From a bacterium 1XD8-76 (GTDB taxonomy: Bacteria > Bacillota > Clostridia > Lachnospirales > Lachnospiraceae): 64,000 nucleotides of DNA. Each line of letters opens with the position of its first letter. The first letter of the stretch is position 1. Position numbers and translations under genes: made by a program. The notes below the pieces were generated by a model. That model was not told where the DNA came from and did no database searches. It saw only the letters and a list, made by a program, of their open reading frames with translations. Location of the stretch: assembly GCA_003611955.1 (NCBI GenBank), contig RAZE01000018.1, positions 1 to 64,000 of the forward strand, read 5' to 3'. Shown here piece by piece: positions 41,845-50,691 of this stretch.

Positions 41845-43197
41845 ATGCATGATTTCTTGAGTGATAAGCGATTTGAAGGAATAAAACCATTAGAGAAAAA
41901 GGCGCTGCTCGCATCCCCTACGCCTCATAAAGAGGATGAAATGCGTTACATCGAGGATTGCTATAGAACAGGGTGGCTGACTACAGAGGGAAATAATATC
42001 AAAGCCCTGGAAAAGACGGTTGGTGAATATATGTCCGTCCCAGGCAGAGAGAAGATGGCAGTGGCTCTGACAAATGGAACGGCGGCGATCCATCTGGCGG
42101 TGAAGCTGGCAGCAGAGAAAGTGTATGGAAGCAGTACGGGAATATCCACTCCGAATGCTAAAGGCGCTGGCGGATGTCTGTATGGAAAAAGAGCATTCGT
42201 CACGGATATGACCTTTGATGCATCGGTGAATCCTGTACTATATGAGGGTGGAGAGCCGGTGTTTATCGATTCAGAGTATGAGACCTGGAACATGGACCCT
42301 GAGGCTCTTAAAAAAGCTTTTGAAATATATCAGGATGTGAAGATAGTGATCTACGTTCATCTTTACGGTGTCCCGGGAAAAATAGATGAATGCAGGAAGA
42401 TTTGTAAAGAGCATGGCGCAATTTTGATCGAGGATGCCGCCGAGAGTCTTGGTGCATATACGACCATCACAGACGAAAAGACCGGAGAGAAGATAGAAGT
42501 GCCTACGGGTGCAGTAGGTGACTATGGGATTGTGTCCGCAAATGGAAATAAGATTATCACAGGATCCAGCGGAGGAGTGATCATCGTTCCCGATGAGTAC
42601 AGCTATAACAAAGCAAAGAAATGGAGTACCCAGGCAAGGGAAGCTGCTCCGTGGTATCAGCATGAGGAACTTGGATACAATTACAGGATCAGCAATATTG
42701 TCGCGGGAATCATATTAGGGCAGTGGGAGCATCTGGAAGAGCATATCAAACAAAAAAAGGCAGTCTTTGAACAATACAGAGAAGGAATGAAGGATTTGCC
42801 TGTTGTCGTACATGGCGGCGGAAACTATTGGCTTTCCAGTCTGCTTATTGATGAAGATGCTGTGTCAGAGAACGTCATGGGTGAGAGAAGCGTGTGTTAT
42901 CACATTGAGGATGGAAAGAGCTGTCCTGCTGAATTGCTGGAAGCATATAAAACATATAATGCGTTTGGCCGACCGATATGGAAGCCTATGCATCTGCAGC
43001 CGATGTACAGGGGAAATGAATTTGTCACTGTAAATGGTCTTGTGAGAGGTAATTCGGATGCGTATATAGAGCACAGTAACGTGAAAGAGATTACCACGGA
43101 TATATTCAACAGAGGTTTGTGCCTGCCTTCAGATAACAAATTGACAGAGGTGCAGATTGGAATGGTCGTGGAAATGACGAAAAGGTGTTTCCTATGA
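41845..43197 (+). CDS. DegT-family sugar aminotransferase, PglE-like
   Basis: Likely aminates the 4-keto sugar produced by the PglF/CapD-type dehydratase. Family marks are SPTPHKEDEMRYIEDCY, TNGTAAIHLAVKLA, IEDAAESLGA and SANGNKIITGSSGG, where the Lys forms the PLP Schiff base; NGNKIIT is the PglE/PseC-type version. The frame is open from GTG 41767, with ATGs at 41791, 41806 and 41845. I list 41845 because MHDFLSDKRF matches the family's normal beginning, but its SD (AAAGGAGAG, 15 nt away) is not ideal. An insertion around residues 88-105 precedes the VTDMTFDASVNP segment. It is followed with overlap by the phosphoglycosyltransferase gene. Confidence 0.88.
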   Translation: MHDFLSDKRFEGIKPLEKKALLASPTPHKEDEMRYIEDCYRTGWLTTEGNNIKALEKTVGEYMSVPGREKMAVALTNGTAAIHLAVKLAAEKVYGSSTGISTPNAKGAGGCLYGKRAFVTDMTFDASVNPVLYEGGEPVFIDSEYETWNMDPEALKKAFEIYQDVKIVIYVHLYGVPGKIDECRKICKEHGAILIEDAAESLGAYTTITDEKTGEKIEVPTGAVGDYGIVSANGNKIITGSSGGVIIVPDEYSYNKAKKWSTQAREAAPWYQHEELGYNYRISNIVAGIILGQWEHLEEHIKQKKAVFEQYREGMKDLPVVVHGGGNYWLSSLLIDEDAVSENVMGERSVCYHIEDGKSCPAELLEAYKTYNAFGRPIWKPMHLQPMYRGNEFVTVNGLVRGNSDAYIEHSNVKEITTDIFNRGLCLPSDNKLTEVQIGMVVEMTKRCFL

Positions 43198-43925
43198 GAA
43201 GGCTGAATTGGATTGCAGTATGTGCCATGGGTATCATAGCAGGTATCGGAATACACAAGATTACAGAGATTAAACAGGATAAAGCGAGAAAAACGGGAAA
43301 GCATATACCGTATGGTCCGTATGAAGCATTTTTTAAAAGACCGATTGATGCTGTGCTCAGCATGATGGCACTGATCGTTTTAAGTCCGTTGCTTTTTATT
43401 GTCGCCGTATTAGTCAAAGTGAAACTGGGAAGTCCGGTAATCTTCAAACAGGAGAGAGCGGGAAAGGACGAAAAGATATTCACACTATATAAGTTCCGCA
43501 CGATGACGGATGAGAGGGATGGGAACGGTAATCTGCTCCCTGACGAAGAGAGGCTGACATCTTTCGGCAAGAGTCTCAGGGCGAGTAGTTGTGACGAGTT
43601 AGGAGAGCTGATAAATATTGCAAAGGGGGATATGGCGATCATAGGGCCTCGCCCCCTGTTGAAAGAGTATCTGCCAAGATATAACGATGAGCAGAAACAC
43701 AGGCATGATGTGAGACCAGGTCTGACAGGATTAGCTCAGGTGAGCGGAAGGAACGAGCTCAGCTGGAGCGAAAAGTTCGAGAATGATGTGAAATATGTAA
43801 ACAGGATCACATTCTTTGGAGATTTAAAGATACTGTTTGATACCGTAAAAATTATTTTTAACAAAAAAGGAATCAGCAGCGAATCGTCGGCAACGATGGA
43901 AGTATTCAGGGGTAACGATGAATGA
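43194..43925 (+). CDS. Monotopic/short initiating phosphoglycosyltransferase, PglC-like
   Basis: Transfers a sugar-1-phosphate, probably a bacillosamine-type or GalNAc-type sugar, from UDP to undecaprenyl phosphate. The 243-residue protein has an extra N-terminal hydrophobic segment (WIAVCAMGIIAGIGI) before the usual FFKRPIDAVLSMMALIVLSPL re-entrant helix. Catalytic motifs are KFRTMTDERDGNGNLLPDE, SCDELGELINIAKGDMAIIGPRPLL and RPGLTGLAQVSGRNELSW. ATG 43194 has AAAAGGTG 7 nt upstream and overlaps the aminotransferase stop. It is the second initiating transferase in the window and so marks a second, separate assembly line. Confidence 0.92.
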   Translation: MRRLNWIAVCAMGIIAGIGIHKITEIKQDKARKTGKHIPYGPYEAFFKRPIDAVLSMMALIVLSPLLFIVAVLVKVKLGSPVIFKQERAGKDEKIFTLYKFRTMTDERDGNGNLLPDEERLTSFGKSLRASSCDELGELINIAKGDMAIIGPRPLLKEYLPRYNDEQKHRHDVRPGLTGLAQVSGRNELSWSEKFENDVKYVNRITFFGDLKILFDTVKIIFNKKGISSESSATMEVFRGNDE

Positions 43926-44587
43926 TGGATGATGTGGGTAGATTGAAGCCGCTTTACATTATTGGAAGCGGAGGCCTTGGAAGAGAAGTGGCATGGCAGG
44001 TGGAACGGATAAATAAGAAACAGGCGATGTGGGATTTCAAAGGATTTATCGACGACAATGAAGTCCTTTGGAATACTGCTGCAGGCGGATATCCGGTACT
44101 TGGCGGGTGCGAATATTTAGGGGAACAAAGAAAAGATCTGTGGACGGTAGCAGCAGTTGGAAATTCGAAAGCAAGAGAAAAAGTGATTCAAAAGTTGGAG
44201 TTATTTGAGCATATTCATTATGCTACATTGGTTGATCCGTCTGTTGTGATGTCTGAAGAGGTGTCTATAGGTGAAGGAAGTATCATATGTGTCGGGACAA
44301 TAATAACGACGAATATAAGAATAGGAAATCACTGTGTTATAAATCCTGCCTGTACGGTTGGGCATGATGCTGTTCTTTCTGAGTTTGTTACATTGTATCC
44401 AGGCGTTAATGTGAGCGGCAATGTCAAAATACAAAAGAATACAGAAATAGGTGCTGGGAGTGTTATCATACAGGGAATAAAGATAGGAAGCGACACTATA
44501 GTGGGCGCTAACTCTACAGTCATTAATGATATAGAAGACGAAGTTACGGTGGTCGGAAGTCCTGCAAAAGTAATCAAAAAACATTGA
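43922..44587 (+). CDS. PglD/NeuD-family sugar O/N-acetyltransferase
   Basis: A 221-residue two-domain protein. An N-terminal Rossmann-like sugar-binding part begins PLYIIGSGGLGREVAWQVE, with FIDDNEVLWNT following. The C-terminal left-handed beta-helix (about 95-215) includes SIGEGSIICVGTIIT, IGNHCVINPACTVGHDAVL (the catalytic His region), GSVIIQGIKIG and VVGSPAKVI. This is the architecture of PglD, which N-acetylates UDP-4-amino-sugars to finish UDP-diNAcBac. The start overlaps the PglC-like stop. The PglE/PglC/PglD-like trio in a row supports that pathway. Confidence 0.9.
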   Translation: MMDDVGRLKPLYIIGSGGLGREVAWQVERINKKQAMWDFKGFIDDNEVLWNTAAGGYPVLGGCEYLGEQRKDLWTVAAVGNSKAREKVIQKLELFEHIHYATLVDPSVVMSEEVSIGEGSIICVGTIITTNIRIGNHCVINPACTVGHDAVLSEFVTLYPGVNVSGNVKIQKNTEIGAGSVIIQGIKIGSDTIVGANSTVINDIEDEVTVVGSPAKVIKKH

Positions 44588-44627
44588 GGTAATCAGGAGA
44601 CAGAAAAATGGAGAATGGATTGAACTA

Positions 44628-45902
44628 ATGTCAAGTGTTTTGTTTCTTTCGCTGATTGATTTTAATTCCATAAATGAAAGAAATATATATACAGATCTGC
44701 TCAGAGAATTTATAAAATACGGGCATAAAGTGTGTATAATATCTCCGGTTGAACGCAGAAAAAATGGGCGGACTTATGTCATTGAAAAAGATGGCTGTAA
44801 AATCCTAAAACTTAGAATAGGAAATATTCAGAAAACAAATATTATCGAAAAGGGTATCAGCACATTGGCTGTAGAGCCTGAGTTTATTGCAGGCATAAAA
44901 AAATATTTTTCGGACACTAAATTTGATTTGGTTCTTTATGCAACTCCACCGATAACTTTCTGTAAGGTTATTGAATTTGTCAAAAAGCGTGATAAAGCTA
45001 AAAGTTATTTGCTGCTGAAAGACATTTTTCCGCAAAATGCAGTGGATATAGGTCTAATGAGTAAAAAAGGCCTAAAGGCACCTCTTTACAAATTCTTTAG
45101 AAGTAAAGAGAAAAATCTATATAGGATTTCTGATCGTATAGGCTGCATGAGCACAGCAAATGTGGAGTATGTATTAAGGCATAACCCCGAAGTAAAGAAA
45201 AGGAATGCAGAAGCAATTTGGAAGCGGGGCAAAGGAATAGTAGAAGAATGTCCTAATTGTATTGAGCCGATTGATATGAGCTTGTCTTCAGAAGAAAAAA
45301 TATCTATTAGAGAAAAATACAATATTCCAACTGATAAGATAGTTTTTGTTTATGGCGGAAATTTAGGGAAACCTCAGGGGATTGATTTCCTTTTAAAATG
45401 TCTGCATTCCCAGCAAAAGAATGATAAAGTTTTTTTCCTGATTGTAGGCAGCGGAACGGAATATGGAAGAATTGAAAAGTATATAGAAAAATATAGACCG
45501 ATGAATATCCGCCTGCGTCAATGGCTGCCTAAGGATGAGTATGACAAGGTGGTAGCAGCTTGTGATGTAGGGATGATTTTTTTGGATCATAGATTTACCA
45601 TACCAAATTTTCCAAGCAGGCTGCTGTCATACATGCAGGCAAAGCTTCCGGTGCTGGCAGTTACGGATCCAAATACAGATTTTGGAAATGTAGTTACAGG
45701 CATTGATAAAAAAGGCAGAAAGATACATGAGCCATTCGGCTGGTGGTGCGAGAGCAATAGAGTGTCTGCATTTAAAGTATTGATAGAGAAAATAGAAAAA
45801 AATAAAACTTCTCAATATGGATTTACGGGATATAGCTTTTTATTAGAGAATTATAAATCTAAAGATGCTTATTCAATAATTATGGAAATAAAAAATAATT
45901 AA
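44628..45902 (+). CDS. GT4 glycosyltransferase, WbuB/WcaI-like
   Basis: A 424-residue GT-B enzyme: SSVLFLSLIDFNSINERNIY at the N-terminus, KSYLLLKDIFPQNAVDIGLM, KIVFVYGGNLGKPQGIDFLL (about 238-257), VFFLIVGSGTEYGRIEKYIE and LRQWLPKDEYDKVVAACDVGMIFLD (about 288-312), then PNFPSRLLSYMQAKLPVLAV. The D-I-F-P-Q segment and the PSR.L.Y motif are characteristic of the WbuB group that extends bacillosamine- or FucNAc-like primed lipids. AT-rich like its downstream neighbours. About 40 nt separate it from the acetyltransferase gene. Likely the first transferase after initiation. Confidence 0.88.
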   Translation: MSSVLFLSLIDFNSINERNIYTDLLREFIKYGHKVCIISPVERRKNGRTYVIEKDGCKILKLRIGNIQKTNIIEKGISTLAVEPEFIAGIKKYFSDTKFDLVLYATPPITFCKVIEFVKKRDKAKSYLLLKDIFPQNAVDIGLMSKKGLKAPLYKFFRSKEKNLYRISDRIGCMSTANVEYVLRHNPEVKKRNAEAIWKRGKGIVEECPNCIEPIDMSLSSEEKISIREKYNIPTDKIVFVYGGNLGKPQGIDFLLKCLHSQQKNDKVFFLIVGSGTEYGRIEKYIEKYRPMNIRLRQWLPKDEYDKVVAACDVGMIFLDHRFTIPNFPSRLLSYMQAKLPVLAVTDPNTDFGNVVTGIDKKGRKIHEPFGWWCESNRVSAFKVLIEKIEKNKTSQYGFTGYSFLLENYKSKDAYSIIMEIKNN

Positions 45903-45916
45903 AATCAGGAATGGCT

Positions 45917-47035
45917 ATGCTTAGTAGGATTTTGGATGCTATAAATACATACTCTCTATTTTTTACTTTATGGCTTCTGTTTGTAACTCTGTTATATATT
46001 AGTTTGAGGCTAAGAAGTATAACGAAAGGGAGAGAAAAATTCATATATGTGATAATCCCGTATGTTCTGTATATATTTATTGTTGTTTGCAGGGATATTT
46101 CAGACAATACAGGGGGGATTGATGCTGTCAATTATATGAAAATATTTGAGTGGGCAGATATGCCGCTTGGTGATTATATAGCGTTTAGAAAAGAGGAAGT
46201 GGGTTATTTATTACTCAACTGGATTATATATAGAATTATTCCGAATGTATGGGTGTTTTTTGCGGTAATACACACGATAGCATTTGCGTTGTGCTATAAA
46301 CTTTTGTCTGGCATTAAGATCAGAAGATCGTTTTTAGGGTGGATGTTTGTATTTTTATACAGTGCTCCTCTGTTTACGATGTTCAACACGGTGAGGATGG
46401 GTGTTTGTGTTTATCTTGGATTATATGCTCTCAAGTATTGTAACAATTTACAATTTCGAAAGGCAGTATTGTTTGCCTTAGGTGCGACATTATTTCACAA
46501 CAGTGCACTGATTCTTTTTGTTACGATAATTCTGTTGTACGCAAAGCAGCGATTGCTGTCAAATAATATGTTTCATATTGTGGTGGGAGCAGCGTTTATT
46601 GTAATAGGTGCGTCAATGTATATACTTAAGAGGAATCCGGTCATATCGATATACAGAACATATAGTACATTCAAGGAAGGCAGTATTGCCGCAGGCGTAT
46701 TTCTGATCACACTGTTAACGACAATGTTTCTTGGAAAAATAAAAGATGATAAGAGATTCAAGAATGCATATTATATTATCGAAACGGCGATATTGATCCT
46801 GGCAATTAACCTGAGTTTTTCAATTGCATACAGAATGTATCTGATTTATCTTCCATTTATTTATCACATTATTTATACATATGCGCCCGAAATGATAAGG
46901 GTGAACAATATTCAATATATAAGTGTAAAGAAAGTGTTGATATATCTGATGACATTGGTATTTCTGGCAGAAGTTTTTAAAACATTGTTTATTGGTGTTC
47001 CAGATGGGTTAAACGGATTTGCGCTGCGTTTTTAG
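45917..47035 (+). CDS. EpsG-type polysaccharide polymerase (Wzy)
   Basis: A 372-residue membrane protein with about 10-11 hydrophobic segments. Landmarks are CRDISDNTGGIDAVNYMKIF after the second segment, FNTVRMGVCVYLGLYALKYC (the N-x-x-R motif) and ATLFHNSALILFVTIILLY (FH-S motif), the same pattern as the polymerase at 24434-25564 but otherwise divergent. It would link repeat units on the outer membrane face. AGGA ends right at ATG 45911, so the in-frame ATG 45917 is the better start. With its own initiator and flippase in the operon, it forms a complete second assembly system. Confidence 0.78.
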   Translation: MLSRILDAINTYSLFFTLWLLFVTLLYISLRLRSITKGREKFIYVIIPYVLYIFIVVCRDISDNTGGIDAVNYMKIFEWADMPLGDYIAFRKEEVGYLLLNWIIYRIIPNVWVFFAVIHTIAFALCYKLLSGIKIRRSFLGWMFVFLYSAPLFTMFNTVRMGVCVYLGLYALKYCNNLQFRKAVLFALGATLFHNSALILFVTIILLYAKQRLLSNNMFHIVVGAAFIVIGASMYILKRNPVISIYRTYSTFKEGSIAAGVFLITLLTTMFLGKIKDDKRFKNAYYIIETAILILAINLSFSIAYRMYLIYLPFIYHIIYTYAPEMIRVNNIQYISVKKVLIYLMTLVFLAEVFKTLFIGVPDGLNGFALRF

Positions 47036-47045
47036 AGAGTGACTT

Positions 47046-48209
47046 ATGAAGATTTTGATGGTGAACGCCGTTTGCGGCATAAAAAGTACAGGAAGGATTT
47101 GTACTGATATTGCGCACGAATTAATTAAGCAGGGTCATGAGGTGAAAATTGCTTATGGCAGAGAACAGATTCCTGAACAGTTTGCAAATATAGCTTATAA
47201 GATAGGTAATGATTATGATGCTATTATCCATGGCGTAAAGGCGAGATTACTTGATGCGGCAGGATATGGCAGCTTGAGGGGGACGAGAAGATTTATTCAG
47301 TTTATAAAATCGTATGATCCAGATGTTATCCATTTGCACAATTTACACGGATATTATATCAATATCAGAGAATTGTTTGGTTATTTGAATGACTCAGGGA
47401 AGAGAATTATTTGGACTATGCATGATTGCTGGGCATTTACAGGACATTGTGCGTATTTTGAAGAGGCCAATTGCAGAAAATGGGAGGAGGGGTGCTTTTC
47501 GTGCCCGCAGAAGAAGAAGTATCCTTCCAGCATTACGGATTTTTCAAAAAGGAACTATAGGTTAAAAAAAGAATTGTTTGAACAGTTAAAAGCTCTGGAG
47601 ATTGTTGTACCGTCAAAATGGCTTGAGGAGTATATAAAAAGATCTTTTTTCCAGGACAAGAAAGTTACGGTTATCTATAACGGTATCAACACGGATGTAT
47701 TTTACAAAAGAGATACAGATATTCATGAAAGTTACGGACTATCGGGTAAAAAGATTATATTGGGTGTTGCAGCAATATGGAATGATAGAAAAGGATTGAA
47801 TGATTTCATACAATTATCCCATATTTTGGACGAAGACTTTGTGATTATGCTTATTGGATTGAGCAAAGAACAGATGAATGCTCTGCCGGGAAATATTATA
47901 GGTATAAAGAGAACAAATTCTTCTGAGGAATTAAGTGAGTACTATTCTGCGGCATTCTGTTATTTCAATCCAACATATGAAGATAACTACCCGACGACAA
48001 ATATTGAGGCTATAGCGTGCGATACACCAGTGATTACATATGATACGGGGGGAAGCGGTGAAAGTGCAATTCACTATGGGTGCGTGGTTGAGAAAGGAAA
48101 TATCAGGGCGGCATACGAGGCAATGAAAGTAAGATATAAAAGAGACGAGGCATTTGATGTAAGTGCACATCATTTTGTCGAACAGTATATAAAACTATAT
48201 GAAGTGTGA
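47046..48209 (+). CDS. GT4-type glycosyltransferase
   Basis: A 387-residue group 1 glycosyltransferase. The N-terminal domain has MKILMVNAVCGIKSTGRI, DVIHLHNLHGYYINI and IWTMHDCWAFTGHCAYF. A cysteine-rich insert (CRKWEEGCFSCPQKK) is typical of colanic-acid WcaC-like enzymes. The C-terminal domain has KVTVIYNGINTDVFYKRD, VAAIWNDRKGLNDFIQL and FNPTYEDNYPTTNIEAIACDTPV (E-x7-E-like). The donor may be galactose or fucose by loose resemblance, which is not reliable. Weak SD AGAGTG; the next gene overlaps its stop. Confidence 0.9.
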   Translation: MKILMVNAVCGIKSTGRICTDIAHELIKQGHEVKIAYGREQIPEQFANIAYKIGNDYDAIIHGVKARLLDAAGYGSLRGTRRFIQFIKSYDPDVIHLHNLHGYYINIRELFGYLNDSGKRIIWTMHDCWAFTGHCAYFEEANCRKWEEGCFSCPQKKKYPSSITDFSKRNYRLKKELFEQLKALEIVVPSKWLEEYIKRSFFQDKKVTVIYNGINTDVFYKRDTDIHESYGLSGKKIILGVAAIWNDRKGLNDFIQLSHILDEDFVIMLIGLSKEQMNALPGNIIGIKRTNSSEELSEYYSAAFCYFNPTYEDNYPTTNIEAIACDTPVITYDTGGSGESAIHYGCVVEKGNIRAAYEAMKVRYKRDEAFDVSAHHFVEQYIKLYEV

Positions 48210-49333
48210 TGGATATGCGGGGAATGCTTGAAAAAAAGAAAGTTTGTTTTGCAATTGATGCAAATGCGGCCGGAGGGGCAGAGCGGGTACTTACGTCATT
48301 GGCAAATTATTTTGTGGAAAAGGATTATGATGTTACGCTGATTAATTCCGATAGAAGTTCATGCTTCTATCCTGTATCCGAGAAAGTTCACATAGTCAAG
48401 ATGGGGCTGGATTTTAGTGACCGGTCTTTGGGCGGAAGGCTGCTAAGACCATACAGGAAGTATAGATTTCTGCATAAATATTTTAATGAACATAAGGTTG
48501 ATGCGTTTGTTGTTTTTCTTATCAATATGGAAATTCCTGGTGTTCTGGCCGGATTAAGATCGAAAGTACCAACTTATACTTCATTGAGAAACAGCCTGAG
48601 TCATTTTTCAAAAGTCCAGTTATGCTTTATGAAAGTTTTCTATCCAAGGATCCAGGGCGTGGTGTTTCAAAACAAGGTATATGTTGACAGTGTCTTTCGC
48701 AAAGTAAAGAGTAAAAGAGTAATTTATAATCCTGTGTCACTGAAGGAGGAGTATAAAGGTGATATTGTAGATTGTCGCCTGAGAAAGAATTGGATCATTA
48801 ATGTCGGCAGGCTGAGCGAACAAAAGAATCAGACACTGTTGATTGATGCATTTGCCGAAATTGCACCTGACTATCCGAAAATGGAGTTACATATCTTCGG
48901 AGAAGGAAGTTTGAGGGGACAGCTCGAAAAGAAAATAGAAGACTCCGGATTTAAGGATCGGATTGTTCTCGAAGGAGAACAATTGGATGCATTATATCTA
49001 TATAGGGATGCAAAGATGTTTGTACTGCCTTCACTGTATGAAGGTTTTCCTAATGTGTTGGTGGAGGCTATGTCTTATGGCATTCCTTCAATATCTACAA
49101 ATTTCGATACAGGCATTGCAGAAGAACTGATTGAACACCGAATGAATGGCTGCGTTTTTGAAATAAACAGTAGAAAGCAGCTGATAAGTGAAATCAGGTA
49201 TATTATGTCATTGAATGATGCGGAATACATGTGTATTGCGAATGAGTCAGCCAAAATTAAGGAGAAATTAGGAATAGATGAAATTGGGAGACAGTGGGAG
49301 AGGTTTCTTTTTGACGATAGGACACAAGTATGA
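48206..49333 (+). CDS. GT4-type glycosyltransferase
   Basis: A 375-residue GT-B protein. AAGGAERVLTSLANYFVEK near the N-terminus is the glycine-rich GGAE motif. The C-terminal domain has WIINVGRLSEQKNQTLLIDAF (about 197-217), LHIFGEGSLRGQLEKKI, FVLPSLYEGFPNVLVEAMSYG (E-x7-E donor motif, about 274-294) and PSISTNFDTG. This is the common GT4 organisation. GTG 48206, ATG 48209 and ATG 48224 are all possible starts and none has a strong SD. The stop overlaps the next start (ATGA-type coupling). Donor unknown. Confidence 0.9.
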   Translation: MMDMRGMLEKKKVCFAIDANAAGGAERVLTSLANYFVEKDYDVTLINSDRSSCFYPVSEKVHIVKMGLDFSDRSLGGRLLRPYRKYRFLHKYFNEHKVDAFVVFLINMEIPGVLAGLRSKVPTYTSLRNSLSHFSKVQLCFMKVFYPRIQGVVFQNKVYVDSVFRKVKSKRVIYNPVSLKEEYKGDIVDCRLRKNWIINVGRLSEQKNQTLLIDAFAEIAPDYPKMELHIFGEGSLRGQLEKKIEDSGFKDRIVLEGEQLDALYLYRDAKMFVLPSLYEGFPNVLVEAMSYGIPSISTNFDTGIAEELIEHRMNGCVFEINSRKQLISEIRYIMSLNDAEYMCIANESAKIKEKLGIDEIGRQWERFLFDDRTQV

Positions 49334-50691
49334 AAGTGGCAGATTATTGTAAAAAGCTATGGAGAATTATAATTGATAAGGACGAAAGATTCACTGTTCT
49401 GGCAGGTCGGGGATTTTATGATTCTCTTAGTGATGAAGATTATATACGCAGACTATATAGGGCCTATTTTCATAAAGAGATTGATTTGGCTAATCCTAAG
49501 ACGTTTAACGAGAAACTTCAATGGCTAAAGCTTTATGACAGAAATCCATTATATACAAAGTTAGTGGACAAGTATGAGGTCAAAAAATATGTAGCTGATC
49601 TTATAGGGGAAGAATATATTATTCCCACATACGGCGTGTGGAATCATTTTGATGAAATAGATTTTGAAGTTTTGCCGGATCAATTTGTTTTGAAGTGTAC
49701 ACATGATTCTGGCGGAATAGTCATTGTTTCCGACAAAAATAATTTTGACAGGAAAGCAGCCAGAAAAAAAATCGAAAAGCATTTGAAAAAGAATTACTAC
49801 AAATTGGGGAGAGAGTGGCCGTATAAGCATGTGGCTCCAAGGATTATAGCTGAGAAATATATATCAGAAACTGATGATAAAGTGTTTCATTTTTCTGGAG
49901 TGCCTAAAATTATACAGGTGGACTTTGCCGGGTTTGTAGATCATAAACGGAAGTTATATTCGACTGACTGGGAATATATAGAGACAGAGATCAAATTTCA
50001 ATTAGACAGAGATCATGAAATCAAAAAGCCAGAAGCATTAGAAGAAATGCTTGCATTAGCTAAAAAGTTGTCAAAGGTTTTTTCGTTCTTGCGGACGGAT
50101 TTTTATTGTATTGACGAGAAGATTTTCTTTGGAGAATTGATATTTTGCCATGATTCAGGGACGGAGGAATTCCGCCCGGAAAAATATGGAATTGAATTGG
50201 AAAAGTATATTTCTATGGATAAAGGAGGAATAATTAGCAAAGAAGGCTTTATTCTTTCGATATTATTTGAAAATACTACGAAGAAAAAAGATAGTGTTCT
50301 GACGGATTATAAATTTATGTGCTTTGATGGTAAATTTGAAATGGCATTCACATGTACAAATCGATTTTCAAAAGACGAACTAAGAGTGACATTTTTTGAT
50401 AAAGAATGGAATGCCATGCCGTTTGAAAGACACTACAAAAAAAGTGATGAACCTATTGATAAACCCTCTAATTTTGAGTTGATGATTTTGATTGCAGAGA
50501 AGTTGAGTTTTGGAATTCCTTTTGTCAGGATTGATTTCTATGAAACGCAAAATCAATTATTTTTTGGTGAAATGACTTTTTTCCCAGGGAATGGTGTTGA
50601 GGAATTTGAACCTGATTTTTGGGACGGAAAAATAGGGGATTTATTGTATCTTAACAAAGCATATGGATATGAGGCTAGTAAACATTTATGA
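49330..50691 (+). CDS. TupA-like ATP-grasp protein with internal C-terminal duplication
   Basis: A 453-residue member of the TupA-like ATP-grasp group found in polysaccharide loci, named for teichuronopeptide synthesis. The N-terminal part (about 40-185) is typical: NPKTFNEKLQWLKLYDRNPLY, LVDKYEVKKYV, QFVLKCTHDSGGIVIV and PRIIAEKYIS. The C-terminal ATP-grasp lobe occurs twice. Residues about 185-290 contain FLRTDFYCIDEKIFFGELIFCHDSGTEEF, and about 320-445 contain the closely parallel FVRIDFYETQNQLFFGEMTFFPGNGVEEF. The second copy looks canonical, the first altered. Usual family members are about 290-320 residues. It may join an amino acid or other carboxylate to the glycan. The start overlaps the upstream stop. 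Confidence 0.82.
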   Translation: MKVADYCKKLWRIIIDKDERFTVLAGRGFYDSLSDEDYIRRLYRAYFHKEIDLANPKTFNEKLQWLKLYDRNPLYTKLVDKYEVKKYVADLIGEEYIIPTYGVWNHFDEIDFEVLPDQFVLKCTHDSGGIVIVSDKNNFDRKAARKKIEKHLKKNYYKLGREWPYKHVAPRIIAEKYISETDDKVFHFSGVPKIIQVDFAGFVDHKRKLYSTDWEYIETEIKFQLDRDHEIKKPEALEEMLALAKKLSKVFSFLRTDFYCIDEKIFFGELIFCHDSGTEEFRPEKYGIELEKYISMDKGGIISKEGFILSILFENTTKKKDSVLTDYKFMCFDGKFEMAFTCTNRFSKDELRVTFFDKEWNAMPFERHYKKSDEPIDKPSNFELMILIAEKLSFGIPFVRIDFYETQNQLFFGEMTFFPGNGVEEFEPDFWDGKIGDLLYLNKAYGYEASKHL

